A stretch of 64,000 bases of DNA from Chitinophaga sp. S165 (GCF_003182155.1 NZ_QGTG01000014.1:44438-108437); one strand, 5' to 3'; positions 45,653-55,782 are shown, counted from the first letter of the stretch. Translations and numbers: made by a program. Notes: a model not told the origin generated them from the sequence alone.

Positions 45653-47933
45653 ATTACTCTCCTGCTGCATGATCGGGTGTTTATTCCCATGCCTGGCACA
45701 AAACCATCTGGCGTCACCGAAAGTCTTACAACAATTGCTCAAAGAGGAACGTCCCGATACGGCAGAAATGCACATATTGCTGGATGCAGGGGTCACATAC
45801 GTTATGCGGCCGGGTTCCGTCCGTGCCGATATGGACAGCGCCATCCTGTGCGCAGAAAAAGTACTGACTTCATCCATCAGGGCCGGCGAAAAATTATGGG
45901 AAGGGCGCAGCTGTCTGCTCTACACCCAGATCTTTCGCGAGCAGAATATTCCTGCGAAAGGGATTGAATACGGCCTGAGAGCAAAGGATATCTTTGAAAA
46001 GCTCAATAGAAAAGATTACCTCGCAGACACCTATTCTGAATTGGCCAGTTGTTATAATATCGAAACTCCTGACGGGCTCAATACCAGGATAAAATACCAT
46101 AAAGAGGCAGCCAGATCCTATGCAGAAGCGGGTCAGGCAGAAAAACACGCCCACGCACTCTATGTCCTCGGCGATCACTATCATATCGCGCGCGACTACA
46201 AATTATTGACGGAAGCGCTTGCACGATCAGTCGCTATCTATGATTCCATTAAAGTGGAACCAGGTGCAGATATCTATTCACTATTGGGCCTCGGGTATAA
46301 CCGTCTCGGCGACTTCGGCAACTCCCTTAAGTACAATCTGCTTGCCGTAAAAGTAGTTGAATCTCTGAAAGACACTTTTAATGCACATATCACTATCTAC
46401 AACCGGCTTGGACTTCTCTACTACTTCCTGGGGGAGCAGCAGGAAGCCTTGAAATACTATGAAAAAGCCTGGCCCATAGCCGTTAAACTCAAAGACACGA
46501 CAAGTTTGCATGTTATTTCGACCAATATTGCTTCCTCTTATGTGAGAATGAAAATGTACAAGGAAGCCCTCACAGTACTAAAACGGATAGAACGTGACTA
46601 TCCTCCTAAAGACCTCCTTTATAAAATGTGGACATATATCTTCCTCGCAGGATGTTACCTCGATACTGACCGTCCGAACGAGACCCTCCGTTACATGCAG
46701 CAGTTGAAAGAAAACAGGCAACAGCTGCCGGAAGTATTACAGGCCGCTGTCGATGACCTGGAGGCCCGTTATAATTTCTATATAGGACAATATGAGAAAA
46801 GCCATGAGCTGGCAGACCGGGAGCTTGCCACTGGATTAAAGCTTAACAACCATGGTGTTCAGTTAAATGCTTACTCCGCACTATACAAAGCCGATTCTGC
46901 GAGTAAAAACTTTGAGGAAGCCCTTGCACACTATATCATGTATAAAGTTATCAGTGATACTTTAACCAATACAGCTAAAACAAGACAGATAAGTATCTTA
47001 CAGGTGCAGTTCGAAACGAAGCAGAAAGATCAGGCGCTTAAACTGAATAAACAGAACATCGAACTGCTTACACGTAAAGGAGAATTGCAACAAGCCGCGC
47101 TTGACAAAGCCACCTTCACCAGGAATGTCATCATCGTCGGCGCCGCCATGCTGGCCATTATGCTGGGACTCGTGTATAACCGGTATCAGCTTAAATTGCG
47201 TAGCAACCGGCAGTTAGAACAAAAACAGGATGAGATCAACCAGAAGAACCAGTTCCTTCAGAAACTCGTCGGTGAAAAAGAATGGCTGGTCAAAGAGATC
47301 CATCATCGCGTAAAAAATAACCTTCAGATAGTCATGAGCCTCCTGAATACGCAGGCAGCCTTCCTGGACGATAAAGACGCGCTCAATGCTATCCGCGAAA
47401 GCAGGTACCGTATGCAGGCCATCTCGCTCATTCACCAGAAGTTATACCAGTCCGAAAATATGGCCCTGATAGATATGCATACCTACATCCGCGACCTCGT
47501 TGAATACCTCAAAGACGGCTTCTCAGATGTCAGTAAGATCAGGTTTGAGCTTCAGGTAACACATGTAAACCTGGATGTATCACAATCCGTTCCTATTGGG
47601 CTTATTCTTAATGAAGCCATCACCAATGCCATTAAATACGCTTTTAAGGCTGATGGTTACGGTATTATTACAATCTCCCTGCAAGAGACTTCACCCGGCA
47701 GATTAGCCCTCATAATAGCAGATAATGGCGCAGGACTGCCTCAGGAAGACAATAACAAGCCCCGTAAAACATCAATGGGAATGATGCTCATGGATACACT
47801 CGCCGAACAATTGGACGGAACATTGAACATACAGAGCAGGAACGGTGTAATTATTACAGTAAACTTTAAATACCAGGAACAAGCTTTTGCTGAATCAGAT
47901 GAACTGGTGGAAGAAATTGTAAGGTACGCATGA
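45639..47933 (+). CDS. TPR-sensor histidine kinase 2 of three (HisKA_2 type)
   Basis: Same layout as its neighbours: signal peptide MNRLLLLSCCMIGCLFPCLA, periplasmic TPR array, coiled coil (KQKDQALKLNKQNIELLTRK), membrane segment, HisKA_2 with EIHHRVKNNLQIV, and HATPase with ADNGAGLP. The kinase half is nearly identical to kinase 1, including an invariant run from EKEWLVKEIHH to LVEYLKDGFSD. The TPR half differs at many positions (VRMKMYKEALTVLKRIERDY against AKISMYNEAISVLKREERYY in kinase 1). This fits duplication followed by change of sensor specificity, with the catalytic half held constant by selection or gene conversion. The true start is taken at 45639; the frame opens at 45591. Confidence 0.93.
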   Translation: MNRLLLLSCCMIGCLFPCLAQNHLASPKVLQQLLKEERPDTAEMHILLDAGVTYVMRPGSVRADMDSAILCAEKVLTSSIRAGEKLWEGRSCLLYTQIFREQNIPAKGIEYGLRAKDIFEKLNRKDYLADTYSELASCYNIETPDGLNTRIKYHKEAARSYAEAGQAEKHAHALYVLGDHYHIARDYKLLTEALARSVAIYDSIKVEPGADIYSLLGLGYNRLGDFGNSLKYNLLAVKVVESLKDTFNAHITIYNRLGLLYYFLGEQQEALKYYEKAWPIAVKLKDTTSLHVISTNIASSYVRMKMYKEALTVLKRIERDYPPKDLLYKMWTYIFLAGCYLDTDRPNETLRYMQQLKENRQQLPEVLQAAVDDLEARYNFYIGQYEKSHELADRELATGLKLNNHGVQLNAYSALYKADSASKNFEEALAHYIMYKVISDTLTNTAKTRQISILQVQFETKQKDQALKLNKQNIELLTRKGELQQAALDKATFTRNVIIVGAAMLAIMLGLVYNRYQLKLRSNRQLEQKQDEINQKNQFLQKLVGEKEWLVKEIHHRVKNNLQIVMSLLNTQAAFLDDKDALNAIRESRYRMQAISLIHQKLYQSENMALIDMHTYIRDLVEYLKDGFSDVSKIRFELQVTHVNLDVSQSVPIGLILNEAITNAIKYAFKADGYGIITISLQETSPGRLALIIADNGAGLPQEDNNKPRKTSMGMMLMDTLAEQLDGTLNIQSRNGVIITVNFKYQEQAFAESDELVEEIVRYA

Positions 47934-48011
47934 TATTACGGGACCATGAACCGGTTATAAGCAGATAGCACGGGAGCGGAAGCACTGTAAATGTTTATAA
48001 AATGACTAGCT

Positions 48012-50411
48012 ATGAACAGGCCATTATTGCTTTGCTGTTGTATAATCGGATATTTGCTGCCATGCCTGGCACAAAAACAGTTGCCTTCATATGGAGTCCT
48101 GAAACAGTTGATTAATAAAGAACGTCCCGATACTGCTGAAATGCACATCTTGCTGGACGCAGGATACACATACGTCCTGAGACCGGGCACAGCTCGTTCC
48201 GATATGGACAGTGCAACCCTGCTCGCAGAAAAAGTACTTACGTCTTCATTAAGATCAAAAGACAAAATATGGGAGGGGCAGAGCTGTTTGCTCTACTCCC
48301 AGATCTTTCGTGAGCAGAATATTCTTATGAAAGGGAAAGCGTATGCCATTAGAGCAAGAGATATCTTTGAGAAATATAGAAAGAAAGACTATCTGGCAGA
48401 TACCTATATCGAATTGGCTAATTACTATGGACAGCGAGCCCCGGAAGATATTGATATCAGGATCAGCTATTATAAGGATGCCATTAAACTTTATAAAGAA
48501 GCAGGCCTGAAAGAGCAACAGGCGCATACGTTGTATGTACTGGGCGATCACTACAATGTCATTGATGATTACAAATCATTGACGGAAGCGCTGGAACAAT
48601 CGGTTGCCCTTTATGATGAGATTAAAATAGATCCTGGCGCTGATGTATACTCCCTGCTGGGTACAGGCTATAACCTCCTGGGAGATTTTGGCAACGCACT
48701 GAAGTACAGCCTGCTTGCTGTAAAGTCGATCGAGTTGGTGAAAGATATTACAAGCACACATGCTACGGTTTACAACAGGCTCGGCATCCTTTACTACTAT
48801 ATGGGTGAACACCAGGATGCACTGAAGTACTATCATAAAGCCTGGCAAGTATCGCTTAAGCTTAACGATACACCTACGCTGCGCACGCTGGCCTTCAATA
48901 TAGGAAATAGTTATGCGAAGATGAAGATGCCTGAAAAGGCCCTGGCAGTGATGAGAGATGTGGAACACAGCTACCCCACTACAGATTCTACAGAAAAAAT
49001 ATGGGTGTATATCTTCATTGCCGGCTGCCACCTGGATCTTAAACAGCACTTGGCTGCCCTCCCTTATATACGACGCGCACAGAAGGGCAGAGATCAGCTG
49101 CCTGAAATATTACAGGTAACGTTGGATGATGTTGAGGCCAGATACTATCTTCAAAACGGCGAATATATGAAGAGCTATCAGCTGGCCTTAAATGTAATTG
49201 CCGCCGGTATTAAAATGAAGAACCTGAACCTGCAGTCAAACGCCTATCTCGCTCTCTTCAGAGCCGATTCTGCTATGGGCAACTACAAAGAAGCGGTCGA
49301 ACAATTCCGCAATTATAAAATTGTTAACGACTCTATATTTCAGATATCCAGGCTAAGACAAATAAGTACTTTACAGGTACAGTTTGAAACACAGCAGAAG
49401 CAACAAAGCATTGAGTTGCTTACACGTACATCCCAACTGCAGGAAGCAGCATTGGACAAAGCCCACCTAACCAGAAATGTGATCATCGCAGGCGCCGCCA
49501 TGCTGGCTATCATGCTGACGCTTGTATATAACCGTTATAAACTCAAACTGCGCAGTAACCGCAAACTGGAACATAAACAGGAAGAGATCAATCAGAAGAA
49601 CCATTCCCTCGAACATCTCATCACCACACAGAATAAACTGCTGGTTGAAAAAGAATGGCTCGTAAAAGAGATCCATCATCGGGTCAAGAACAACCTTCAG
49701 ATAGTTATGAGCCTTCTCAATACACAGGCGGCTTTCCTGGACGATAAAGACGCCCTTAACGCTATCCGCGAAAGCAGGTACCGTATGCAAGCCATTTCCC
49801 TGATCCACCAGAAGTTGTACCAGTCTGAAAATATGGCCCTGATAGACATGCACACCTATATCCTTGACCTCGTCGAATACCTCAAAGACGGCTTTTCAGA
49901 CGTCAGTAAGACCAGGTTCGAGCTTCAGATCAGTCATGTAAAACTCGATGTCTCCCAATCTGTGCCCATTGGCCTGATCCTCAATGAAGCCATCACCAAT
50001 GCCATTAAATACGCTTTTAAGCCCGATGGCAACGCTATCATCACAATCTCCCTGCAGGAGACTTCACCCGGCCAGCTAACCCTCACAATAGCCGATAATG
50101 GTGTCGGACTGCCACCCGAAGACGATCACCAGCCACGCAAAATATCTATGGGTATGATGCTCATGAATACCCTCGCTGAACAACTGGACGGAACATTGAA
50201 CATCCGGAACAGGAACGGCGTAGTGATAACAGTCACCTTTAAATACCACGAGCAACAAACCTTTCCTGTACCAGAAGAACTTGCAGCAGTCCCAGACTAT
50301 GTATTAACAAAAAGGGCCGCATCACTACGGCCCTTTTTGTTAATTATTTATATCCTTCATTCTGTTGCTCGCGCAGCAGCGGATTGGCCGCTACCTCATC
50401 TGCCGGTATAG
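48012..50411 (+). CDS. TPR-sensor histidine kinase 3 of three, with extended C-terminus
   Basis: Third member of the array, 799 residues, with signal peptide MNRPLLLCCCIIGYLLPCLA, the most divergent TPR region, a shorter coiled coil with an added ITTQNKLLVEKEWLV segment, and the same HisKA_2/HATPase core (ILDL in place of IRDL in the helix). After FKYHEQQTFPVPEELAAV, where paralogues 1 and 2 end within about 10 residues, this frame continues about 35 residues. It runs through the terminator hairpin at 50304-50343 and ends 68 bp inside the convergent SusD gene. The tail (FLLIIYILHSVARAAADW) looks like out-of-frame sequence, not a domain. The ancestral stop was probably lost. Confidence 0.92.
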   Translation: MNRPLLLCCCIIGYLLPCLAQKQLPSYGVLKQLINKERPDTAEMHILLDAGYTYVLRPGTARSDMDSATLLAEKVLTSSLRSKDKIWEGQSCLLYSQIFREQNILMKGKAYAIRARDIFEKYRKKDYLADTYIELANYYGQRAPEDIDIRISYYKDAIKLYKEAGLKEQQAHTLYVLGDHYNVIDDYKSLTEALEQSVALYDEIKIDPGADVYSLLGTGYNLLGDFGNALKYSLLAVKSIELVKDITSTHATVYNRLGILYYYMGEHQDALKYYHKAWQVSLKLNDTPTLRTLAFNIGNSYAKMKMPEKALAVMRDVEHSYPTTDSTEKIWVYIFIAGCHLDLKQHLAALPYIRRAQKGRDQLPEILQVTLDDVEARYYLQNGEYMKSYQLALNVIAAGIKMKNLNLQSNAYLALFRADSAMGNYKEAVEQFRNYKIVNDSIFQISRLRQISTLQVQFETQQKQQSIELLTRTSQLQEAALDKAHLTRNVIIAGAAMLAIMLTLVYNRYKLKLRSNRKLEHKQEEINQKNHSLEHLITTQNKLLVEKEWLVKEIHHRVKNNLQIVMSLLNTQAAFLDDKDALNAIRESRYRMQAISLIHQKLYQSENMALIDMHTYILDLVEYLKDGFSDVSKTRFELQISHVKLDVSQSVPIGLILNEAITNAIKYAFKPDGNAIITISLQETSPGQLTLTIADNGVGLPPEDDHQPRKISMGMMLMNTLAEQLDGTLNIRNRNGVVITVTFKYHEQQTFPVPEELAAVPDYVLTKRAASLRPFLLIIYILHSVARAAADWPLPHLPV
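50304..50343. terminator. Strong bidirectional terminator inside the end of kinase 3
   Basis: A perfect 16-bp stem (50304-50319 with 50328-50343) around an 8-nt loop, with runs of A and T at the stem base, so both strands can terminate. It serves kinase 3 (plus) and the SusD gene ending at 50344 (minus). The kinase 3 frame crosses it. Confidence 0.9.
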
Positions 50412-51954
50412 GCCAGAGGAAACGGAAATCTGTATACGGATAAGCAACTACACCGCCAGCTGCAGGGAATGTCGGAGGATTGACATTATTATAGTCCGAT
50501 CCGTCCAGTTTCATTTGCCCTATCTTCATCTTGGCAGGAATACCATTGGTTCCATAAGTAGGGTCCAGTGCAAGACGGTGGATATCCGGCCAGCGGCGTC
50601 CCTCTCCCGTAAATTCAATACGGCGCTCCTGCAGGATAGCCAGCATCAGATCTGCCGGTGCTGTAGTGAACTGTTTGTCAGCAGGAACAGAACGGTTACG
50701 TACATCATTTAACAGCAATAATGCCTGTGCTGCATTACCCTTTTTCACATATGCTTCCGCTACGTTCAGCAGCACTTCCGCATATCTGATAATAGGTGCA
50801 TAGTCAGACTTGTTTACATAGTCCCTGTATTTGTTGCTGAAGGCATATTTCTCTCCAACTACCTGGTTCACCTGCAATAAGGTCCTACGCAGGTCACCCT
50901 CTACCCAGAAGGCTGCATTGTAAAGAATAGGACTTGTTGCCACAAGACCACGGCCACCTTTATCTGCCGGTCCTAGCATGGCTGCCAGCGCACCGTTCAC
51001 GCCACCGTTCGCCGCAGGACCATTGGCAATTGAAAATACGGACTCAGTATTGTTCTTGTAGCTTGTGAAGGGTGTCTCCGGACTCGCAGTCAGCGTATAA
51101 CCACCGATAGGACTTGTAAAATGTGCCGCCGGCGTCAGATTAGTACCCAGTTTAGTACCTTCTGCTATTACACCGTCCCAATCTCCCATATGTTGTTTTA
51201 TACGGGTCTTGATAGCAATAGCAGCACCTTTTGTTGCTCTCGACAATCCTTTAGCCTGTGTAGCCGGCAGGTTTGTTTCGGCATAATCCAGGTCAGCCAG
51301 CAGCTTGGCATATGCTTCAGCTACCGTACCCCTTCCGATCGCCAGTCCTTCTGTAACATCGTCCTGGCTGATGATAGCCTTCTCACGATAAGGGATACCA
51401 GGTTTACTGCCGCTATTGTCAGCATAAGGAAAACTGAAATGGATCAATAGCTCATGATGTGCCAGCGCACGCAGAAAACGGGCTTCTCCCTCGTAGGCTG
51501 CCGCCGCTTCCGCAGTAATGATACCGGCTGTAGCAGCGCCCTGTACACCTCTGATCATCACATTGGCCTGGTTGACCAGCGCATATAGTCCTGTCCACAT
51601 GTTTACGTTATTGGCAGAACTTGTAGTGTAACCACCTTCATAAGTGATCGCATAGAACTGCGCCACGTTCAACATATCCTCTCCCCTCATTTCATCCTGT
51701 TCGATAGCCGCAGCTCCAAAAGGATATCCTCGGGCTGCCGCCTTATCACCATTGTAACTGCCGATAGCTGCTGCTTCATACACGCCCTGCATTGCCAGTT
51801 CAATACTGGAAGGGCTCTGGAATGCAGAGTTTTCAGATGGAGAGTTGATAGGTTCCAGTTCTGTATATTTACTGCAGGATGGCGTCGCCAGCATAGCTGC
51901 AGCCAGTAAAGCCATTATGGCCGATCTGTTAAATGTATATCTGATTCTTTTCAT
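50344..51954 (-). CDS. SusD-like outer-membrane lipoprotein (third SusCD pair)
   Basis: A 536-residue surface lipoprotein with signal peptide ending MLATPSCSKYTEL (lipobox) and the RagB/SusD fold. Landmarks are YEGEARFLRALAHHELLIHF, KGAAIAIKTRIKQHMGDWDG, the C-terminal APIIRYAEVLLNVAEAYVKK, LQERRIEFTGEGRRWPDIHR, and FLWPIPADEVAANPLLREQQ at the end. It follows its SusC partner by 11 bp. No hydrolase, sulfatase, peptidase or regulator gene accompanies the pair, so the ligand cannot be guessed. Confidence 0.95.
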   Translation of the reverse strand: MKRIRYTFNRSAIMALLAAAMLATPSCSKYTELEPINSPSENSAFQSPSSIELAMQGVYEAAAIGSYNGDKAAARGYPFGAAAIEQDEMRGEDMLNVAQFYAITYEGGYTTSSANNVNMWTGLYALVNQANVMIRGVQGAATAGIITAEAAAAYEGEARFLRALAHHELLIHFSFPYADNSGSKPGIPYREKAIISQDDVTEGLAIGRGTVAEAYAKLLADLDYAETNLPATQAKGLSRATKGAAIAIKTRIKQHMGDWDGVIAEGTKLGTNLTPAAHFTSPIGGYTLTASPETPFTSYKNNTESVFSIANGPAANGGVNGALAAMLGPADKGGRGLVATSPILYNAAFWVEGDLRRTLLQVNQVVGEKYAFSNKYRDYVNKSDYAPIIRYAEVLLNVAEAYVKKGNAAQALLLLNDVRNRSVPADKQFTTAPADLMLAILQERRIEFTGEGRRWPDIHRLALDPTYGTNGIPAKMKIGQMKLDGSDYNNVNPPTFPAAGGVVAYPYTDFRFLWPIPADEVAANPLLREQQNEGYK

Positions 51955-51965
51955 TGCAGTAATTT

Positions 51966-54900
51966 TTATAATCCCAGGTTAATGCCAAAAGTATAGGTAC
52001 GTGGTACAGGATTGGTATTGTAATCCAGTCCCGGTTGCCTGTTCGTAGTTGCATAGGTAGTAGCGCCTATAGCCTGCGCATTTGCATTCAGTTCAGGGTC
52101 AAGACCACTGTAACCGGTTATTATAAATGCATTCTGTACCTGTGCATATATCCTGAAACTGCTTACCTTCATACGTTGCAGCAAAGCGGTAGGCAATGTA
52201 TATCCCAACCCGATATTCTGTGCACGGAGGAATGAGCCATTTTCCAGGAAACGGCTGTTGGTACTACCTGCCTGGTTGAGGGAGTTACCTGCACCACTTC
52301 CATAGAACAGACGTGGTACATCAGTAGCCTGTCCTTCCGTTTTCCAGGCGCGTAACAACTCTGCACCGGCATTCTGGAACTTCATGTTAACCAGACTTTC
52401 CTGACGTGTTACGTTGTATACTTTATTACCTCCGGAGAAGGTCATGTTAATGTTCAGATCAAAGTTGCCGTAGTTAATGGTGTTATTGAAACCGCCATAC
52501 CAGGTAGGGTTAGCTTCACCAAGAATACGTTTATCAGCGAAAGCCAGCGCAGCTGCAGGCGTAGTAAGATCGCCAGGTTTGCTTGCATCATAAGTATAGA
52601 ACCTGAAATTACCGCTTGCATCCAGGTTGCCCTGTACAACAGTACCATCCGCTTTCACCCACAGCGGATTTCCATTCGCTGCATTTACACCCCTGGACTC
52701 ATAACCAAAGAATGCACCGATAGAATTTCCAACACGGGTAATGTTATACGTGTCGATGATGTCGGCGTTGTTATTTGCCAGCCTGGTCACTTTATTCTTA
52801 ACCAGCGTGAGGTTCAGGTTCGCATTCCAGCGGAATTTTTCTTTAGCGATGATCAATCCGCTCAGACTGAACTCCCATCCTTTGTTGTTCATTTCTCCCA
52901 CGTTCACGTTGATGCTGTTTTTAGGTACACCCAGTGATGGAGCAGTAGGAGCAGCAAGGATCAGGTTATTCACGTTGTTCTGGAAATAATCGGCCGAGAA
53001 CTGAACCCTGCTGTCAAATAAAGCGAGGTCTAACCCTCCGTTGATCTTGTTACTGGTTTCGAATGACAGATTAGGGTTACCGATCTGTCCATATTGTATC
53101 GCATTCAACTCGCCATAAGTAACGGCATTGAATACACCTGCATAAGGATAGTTACCAATTTCCACGTTACCCACCTTTGCATAACCTCCACGGAATTTCA
53201 GCTCGTTGATGAAGTCCAGGTTAAGGTTCTGAAAAAATGCTTCACGGGAAATACGCCAGCCGATCGATGCACCAGGCAATGTTGCACCCTGGTTGCCCCA
53301 TGGCAGGGAAGAGATCTTATCACGGCGGATAGTTGCAGTTAACAGATAACGGTCATTATAAGCATAGTTCGCACGCGCAAAGTAAGATTCGAATGCACGT
53401 TCTGTTACGCTACCACCCAGGTTCTTCGTACCCCATGCATCAGAGATGATGTTCTCCCCTCCGAAGAATACGTCAGACAGATTCGTGGCGCTGGCAAAGA
53501 AAAAGCGCGTCCTCGTTTTCTGATATTCCAGACCGCCTACAAATCCGATATTGTGCAGGCCCAGTGTCCTGTTATAACTGATCGTGTTCTGCCAGTTATA
53601 CCTGAACTGAGGCATTGAATACTGTGAAGTACTACCAACATCACCTCTACCGTCGCCATGTACAGGATCATAATACCTGTAATATTCAACGTTGAGATTA
53701 TTAATGCCGATCTGACTGCGGATATCCAGTCCTTTCAGGATAGATACACTTACAAACGCATTACCGGTTGTATTCATACTCTGGTTCCTGAATACGTTAT
53801 GGTCCAGTACATATTTCAGGTTAGTATAGTTATCGTCTATTTCACGGGTGTTCTCACCTCTGCCCAGACGTTGTTTATCAGCACTCAGGTTATAAGTACC
53901 ATCTGCAAACATATCAGGTACGTTAGGGAACAGACGTATTGCACCACCAACATTCCCGGAAAGCGCATTCGTACCGGCATTCAAACCGTTATCGGTAGTA
54001 TGGGTAACACCTACGTTAATACCAAATGTAACTCTCTCCAATACCTTTTGCTCCAGTTTTGCACGCACGCTGTAACGTACCTGATCATTACCTAAAGAAA
54101 TACCATCCATATTGGAATAACCAAGAGAGAAATAGTAATTGGTCTGATCAGTTGCACCACTGAAAGATAATGCATGGTTCTGTTGGAAAGCATTACGTAA
54201 TATGATATCCTGCCAGTCAGTGTTGTACGGTTTACCGCTAGGGTCCAGCGTTGGCTTGGCAGCTTCTGCCAAACCGGCATTCTTCAGTTTATCGTTGGTT
54301 ACAGTGATGAACTCATTAGCGTCCAGCAGGTCAAACTTCTTAGAAGCCTGAGAAGAGGCTAACCATCCACTATAAGAAAGGCTTACCTTACCGAGTTTAC
54401 CTCTTTTGGTAGTGATCAGTATAACGCCATTGGATGCACGTGAACCATATATTGCAGTAGCAGAACCATCTTTTAATACTTCAACGCTCTCAATATCTGC
54501 AGGGTTAATATCGCCCAGCGGATTGTAAGATACAGATGCAGAACCACCCTGGTCGCCGGAAATATAAGGAACACCATCTACCACGTACAGCGGATCAGAA
54601 CTGTTTGTAATAGAGTTTACGCCCCTGATACGGATACGTGCAGGCTGACCTAATATACCGGAAGCCACACCTACCTGCACACCCGTTACCTGACCGGCCA
54701 GTTGCCTGTCAAAACTTGGTGTAGCAAGGTTTTTAAGGAGTTCACCTTTTACTGTACCAACGGAACCTGTTACATTTCTACGTTCCTGTGTACCATATCC
54801 AACTACGACCACTTCACTGAGTGACTTTTCATCGCTGTCAAGTGAAACTTTCAGTTCAGTTTCGGTACCTACTGCAACTTCCTTTGATAAAAATCCGGTG

Positions 54901-55124
54901 GAAGAAACGTGTAATACTTTCGCCTCAGGCGGCAACTTGATGGTAAACCGGCCGGAAATATCGGTTACAGTTCCTGTGGATGTGTTTTTAATACGGACTG
55001 TCGCGCCAGGCAATGGCGACCCGTCTTTAGCATCGGTCACATTTCCCGAAACCGTTCGGGACTGTGCCATTGCATGTAGCATGCTCATGGCCATAAACAG
55101 CCATAAGAGTAGACTTTTTTTCAT
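51966..55124 (-). CDS. SusC-like TonB-dependent transporter (third SusCD pair)
   Basis: A 1052-residue outer-membrane transporter without an STN domain. Order: signal peptide (MKKSLLLWLFMAMSMLHAMA), carboxypeptidase-like regulatory domain (RTVSGNVTDAKDGSPLPGAT), TonB-box region (LSEVVVVGYGTQERRNVTGS), plug (DPLYVVDGVPYISGDQGGSA, ATAIYGSRASNGVILITTKR), and a beta barrel ending FGINLGL. It partners the downstream SusD. The long upstream region with 12-bp repeats and inverted repeats may carry its control elements. Neither a FecR/sigma pair nor an HTCS is adjacent. Confidence 0.96.
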   Translation of the reverse strand: MKKSLLLWLFMAMSMLHAMAQSRTVSGNVTDAKDGSPLPGATVRIKNTSTGTVTDISGRFTIKLPPEAKVLHVSSTGFLSKEVAVGTETELKVSLDSDEKSLSEVVVVGYGTQERRNVTGSVGTVKGELLKNLATPSFDRQLAGQVTGVQVGVASGILGQPARIRIRGVNSITNSSDPLYVVDGVPYISGDQGGSASVSYNPLGDINPADIESVEVLKDGSATAIYGSRASNGVILITTKRGKLGKVSLSYSGWLASSQASKKFDLLDANEFITVTNDKLKNAGLAEAAKPTLDPSGKPYNTDWQDIILRNAFQQNHALSFSGATDQTNYYFSLGYSNMDGISLGNDQVRYSVRAKLEQKVLERVTFGINVGVTHTTDNGLNAGTNALSGNVGGAIRLFPNVPDMFADGTYNLSADKQRLGRGENTREIDDNYTNLKYVLDHNVFRNQSMNTTGNAFVSVSILKGLDIRSQIGINNLNVEYYRYYDPVHGDGRGDVGSTSQYSMPQFRYNWQNTISYNRTLGLHNIGFVGGLEYQKTRTRFFFASATNLSDVFFGGENIISDAWGTKNLGGSVTERAFESYFARANYAYNDRYLLTATIRRDKISSLPWGNQGATLPGASIGWRISREAFFQNLNLDFINELKFRGGYAKVGNVEIGNYPYAGVFNAVTYGELNAIQYGQIGNPNLSFETSNKINGGLDLALFDSRVQFSADYFQNNVNNLILAAPTAPSLGVPKNSINVNVGEMNNKGWEFSLSGLIIAKEKFRWNANLNLTLVKNKVTRLANNNADIIDTYNITRVGNSIGAFFGYESRGVNAANGNPLWVKADGTVVQGNLDASGNFRFYTYDASKPGDLTTPAAALAFADKRILGEANPTWYGGFNNTINYGNFDLNINMTFSGGNKVYNVTRQESLVNMKFQNAGAELLRAWKTEGQATDVPRLFYGSGAGNSLNQAGSTNSRFLENGSFLRAQNIGLGYTLPTALLQRMKVSSFRIYAQVQNAFIITGYSGLDPELNANAQAIGATTYATTNRQPGLDYNTNPVPRTYTFGINLGL

Positions 55125-55782
55125 ACGCTGATTTAAATTTTGGTTTAGTGTGTTGTTTGTATCCTTTGAATTTTCCCAATAGGAACCCCTTACGTCATTT
55201 CGTGACGATTTTACTTTACTTGTACTATGGGAAATTAAAATAAGTTGCTATTGCTCTTTATGGCATCACAATACAGCACATCACTCAGTTCAGTATATAG
55301 GATTTATATTACGATTTAGATTACGATTTAGATCACGGTTTAGACTACGATTTAGATTACGATTCGAATTTTGGATTCAGATTTTGGCTCAATTCTTTAC
55401 TTGTTCTAAAGATATACAAATAACCCGGAAAGTAAGGTTAGAATTCGGTAAGAAAATTTAGAGTTATAGTAAAGTATTGAATTACAACAGATCACATAGC
55501 AAATATGGATTCCCGCCCATGCCTTCTGTTCGCAGCAAACCTTTTACTAACCCCTACATCCGAATGAACATTTGAATTGTCCATCCAGCTGCACCTCATT
55601 GAATTTCAATCAGTCATCTTATAATACCATTTAATACTTCTGTGAAAAAGCAAAATTTGTTATTTAGACTGAAAAGAAACTGCAGTCACCTCATCCTTTT
55701 GCCTTCATTCTTAATTTCTCCAACAGCATTTTAAAGTGATTGCTTAACTTAACAATAATTTGAGCCCCTGCAAAATTGTAGC
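55125..55782. other. Long divergent intergenic region upstream of the third SusC gene
   Basis: 658 bp without a gene. Besides the 12-bp tandem repeats at 55301-55372, it holds an imperfect inverted pair (TTTTCCCAATAG at 55171-55182, CTATGGGAAA at about 55225) around a 5-bp-arm hairpin (CGTCA/TGACG, 55193-55207). These probably belong to the SusC 5' leader or operator region. No clear promoter motif was found for either gene. Confidence 0.5.
55301..55372. repeat. 12-bp tandem repeat, five clear units plus a degenerate one
   Basis: Units of GATTTAGATTAC start at 55301, 55313, 55325, 55337 and 55349; the second and fifth are identical and the others differ by one to two bases. A degenerate unit starts at 55361. 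The period is 12 bp, close to one helical turn, and the array lies about 180 bp upstream of the SusC start on the minus strand. Confidence 0.9.

Noticed and set aside
55301..55372. Tandem 12-bp units considered as a CRISPR array
   Set aside because: There are no unique spacers, the units are contiguous and no cas gene is nearby. It is a simple tandem repeat.
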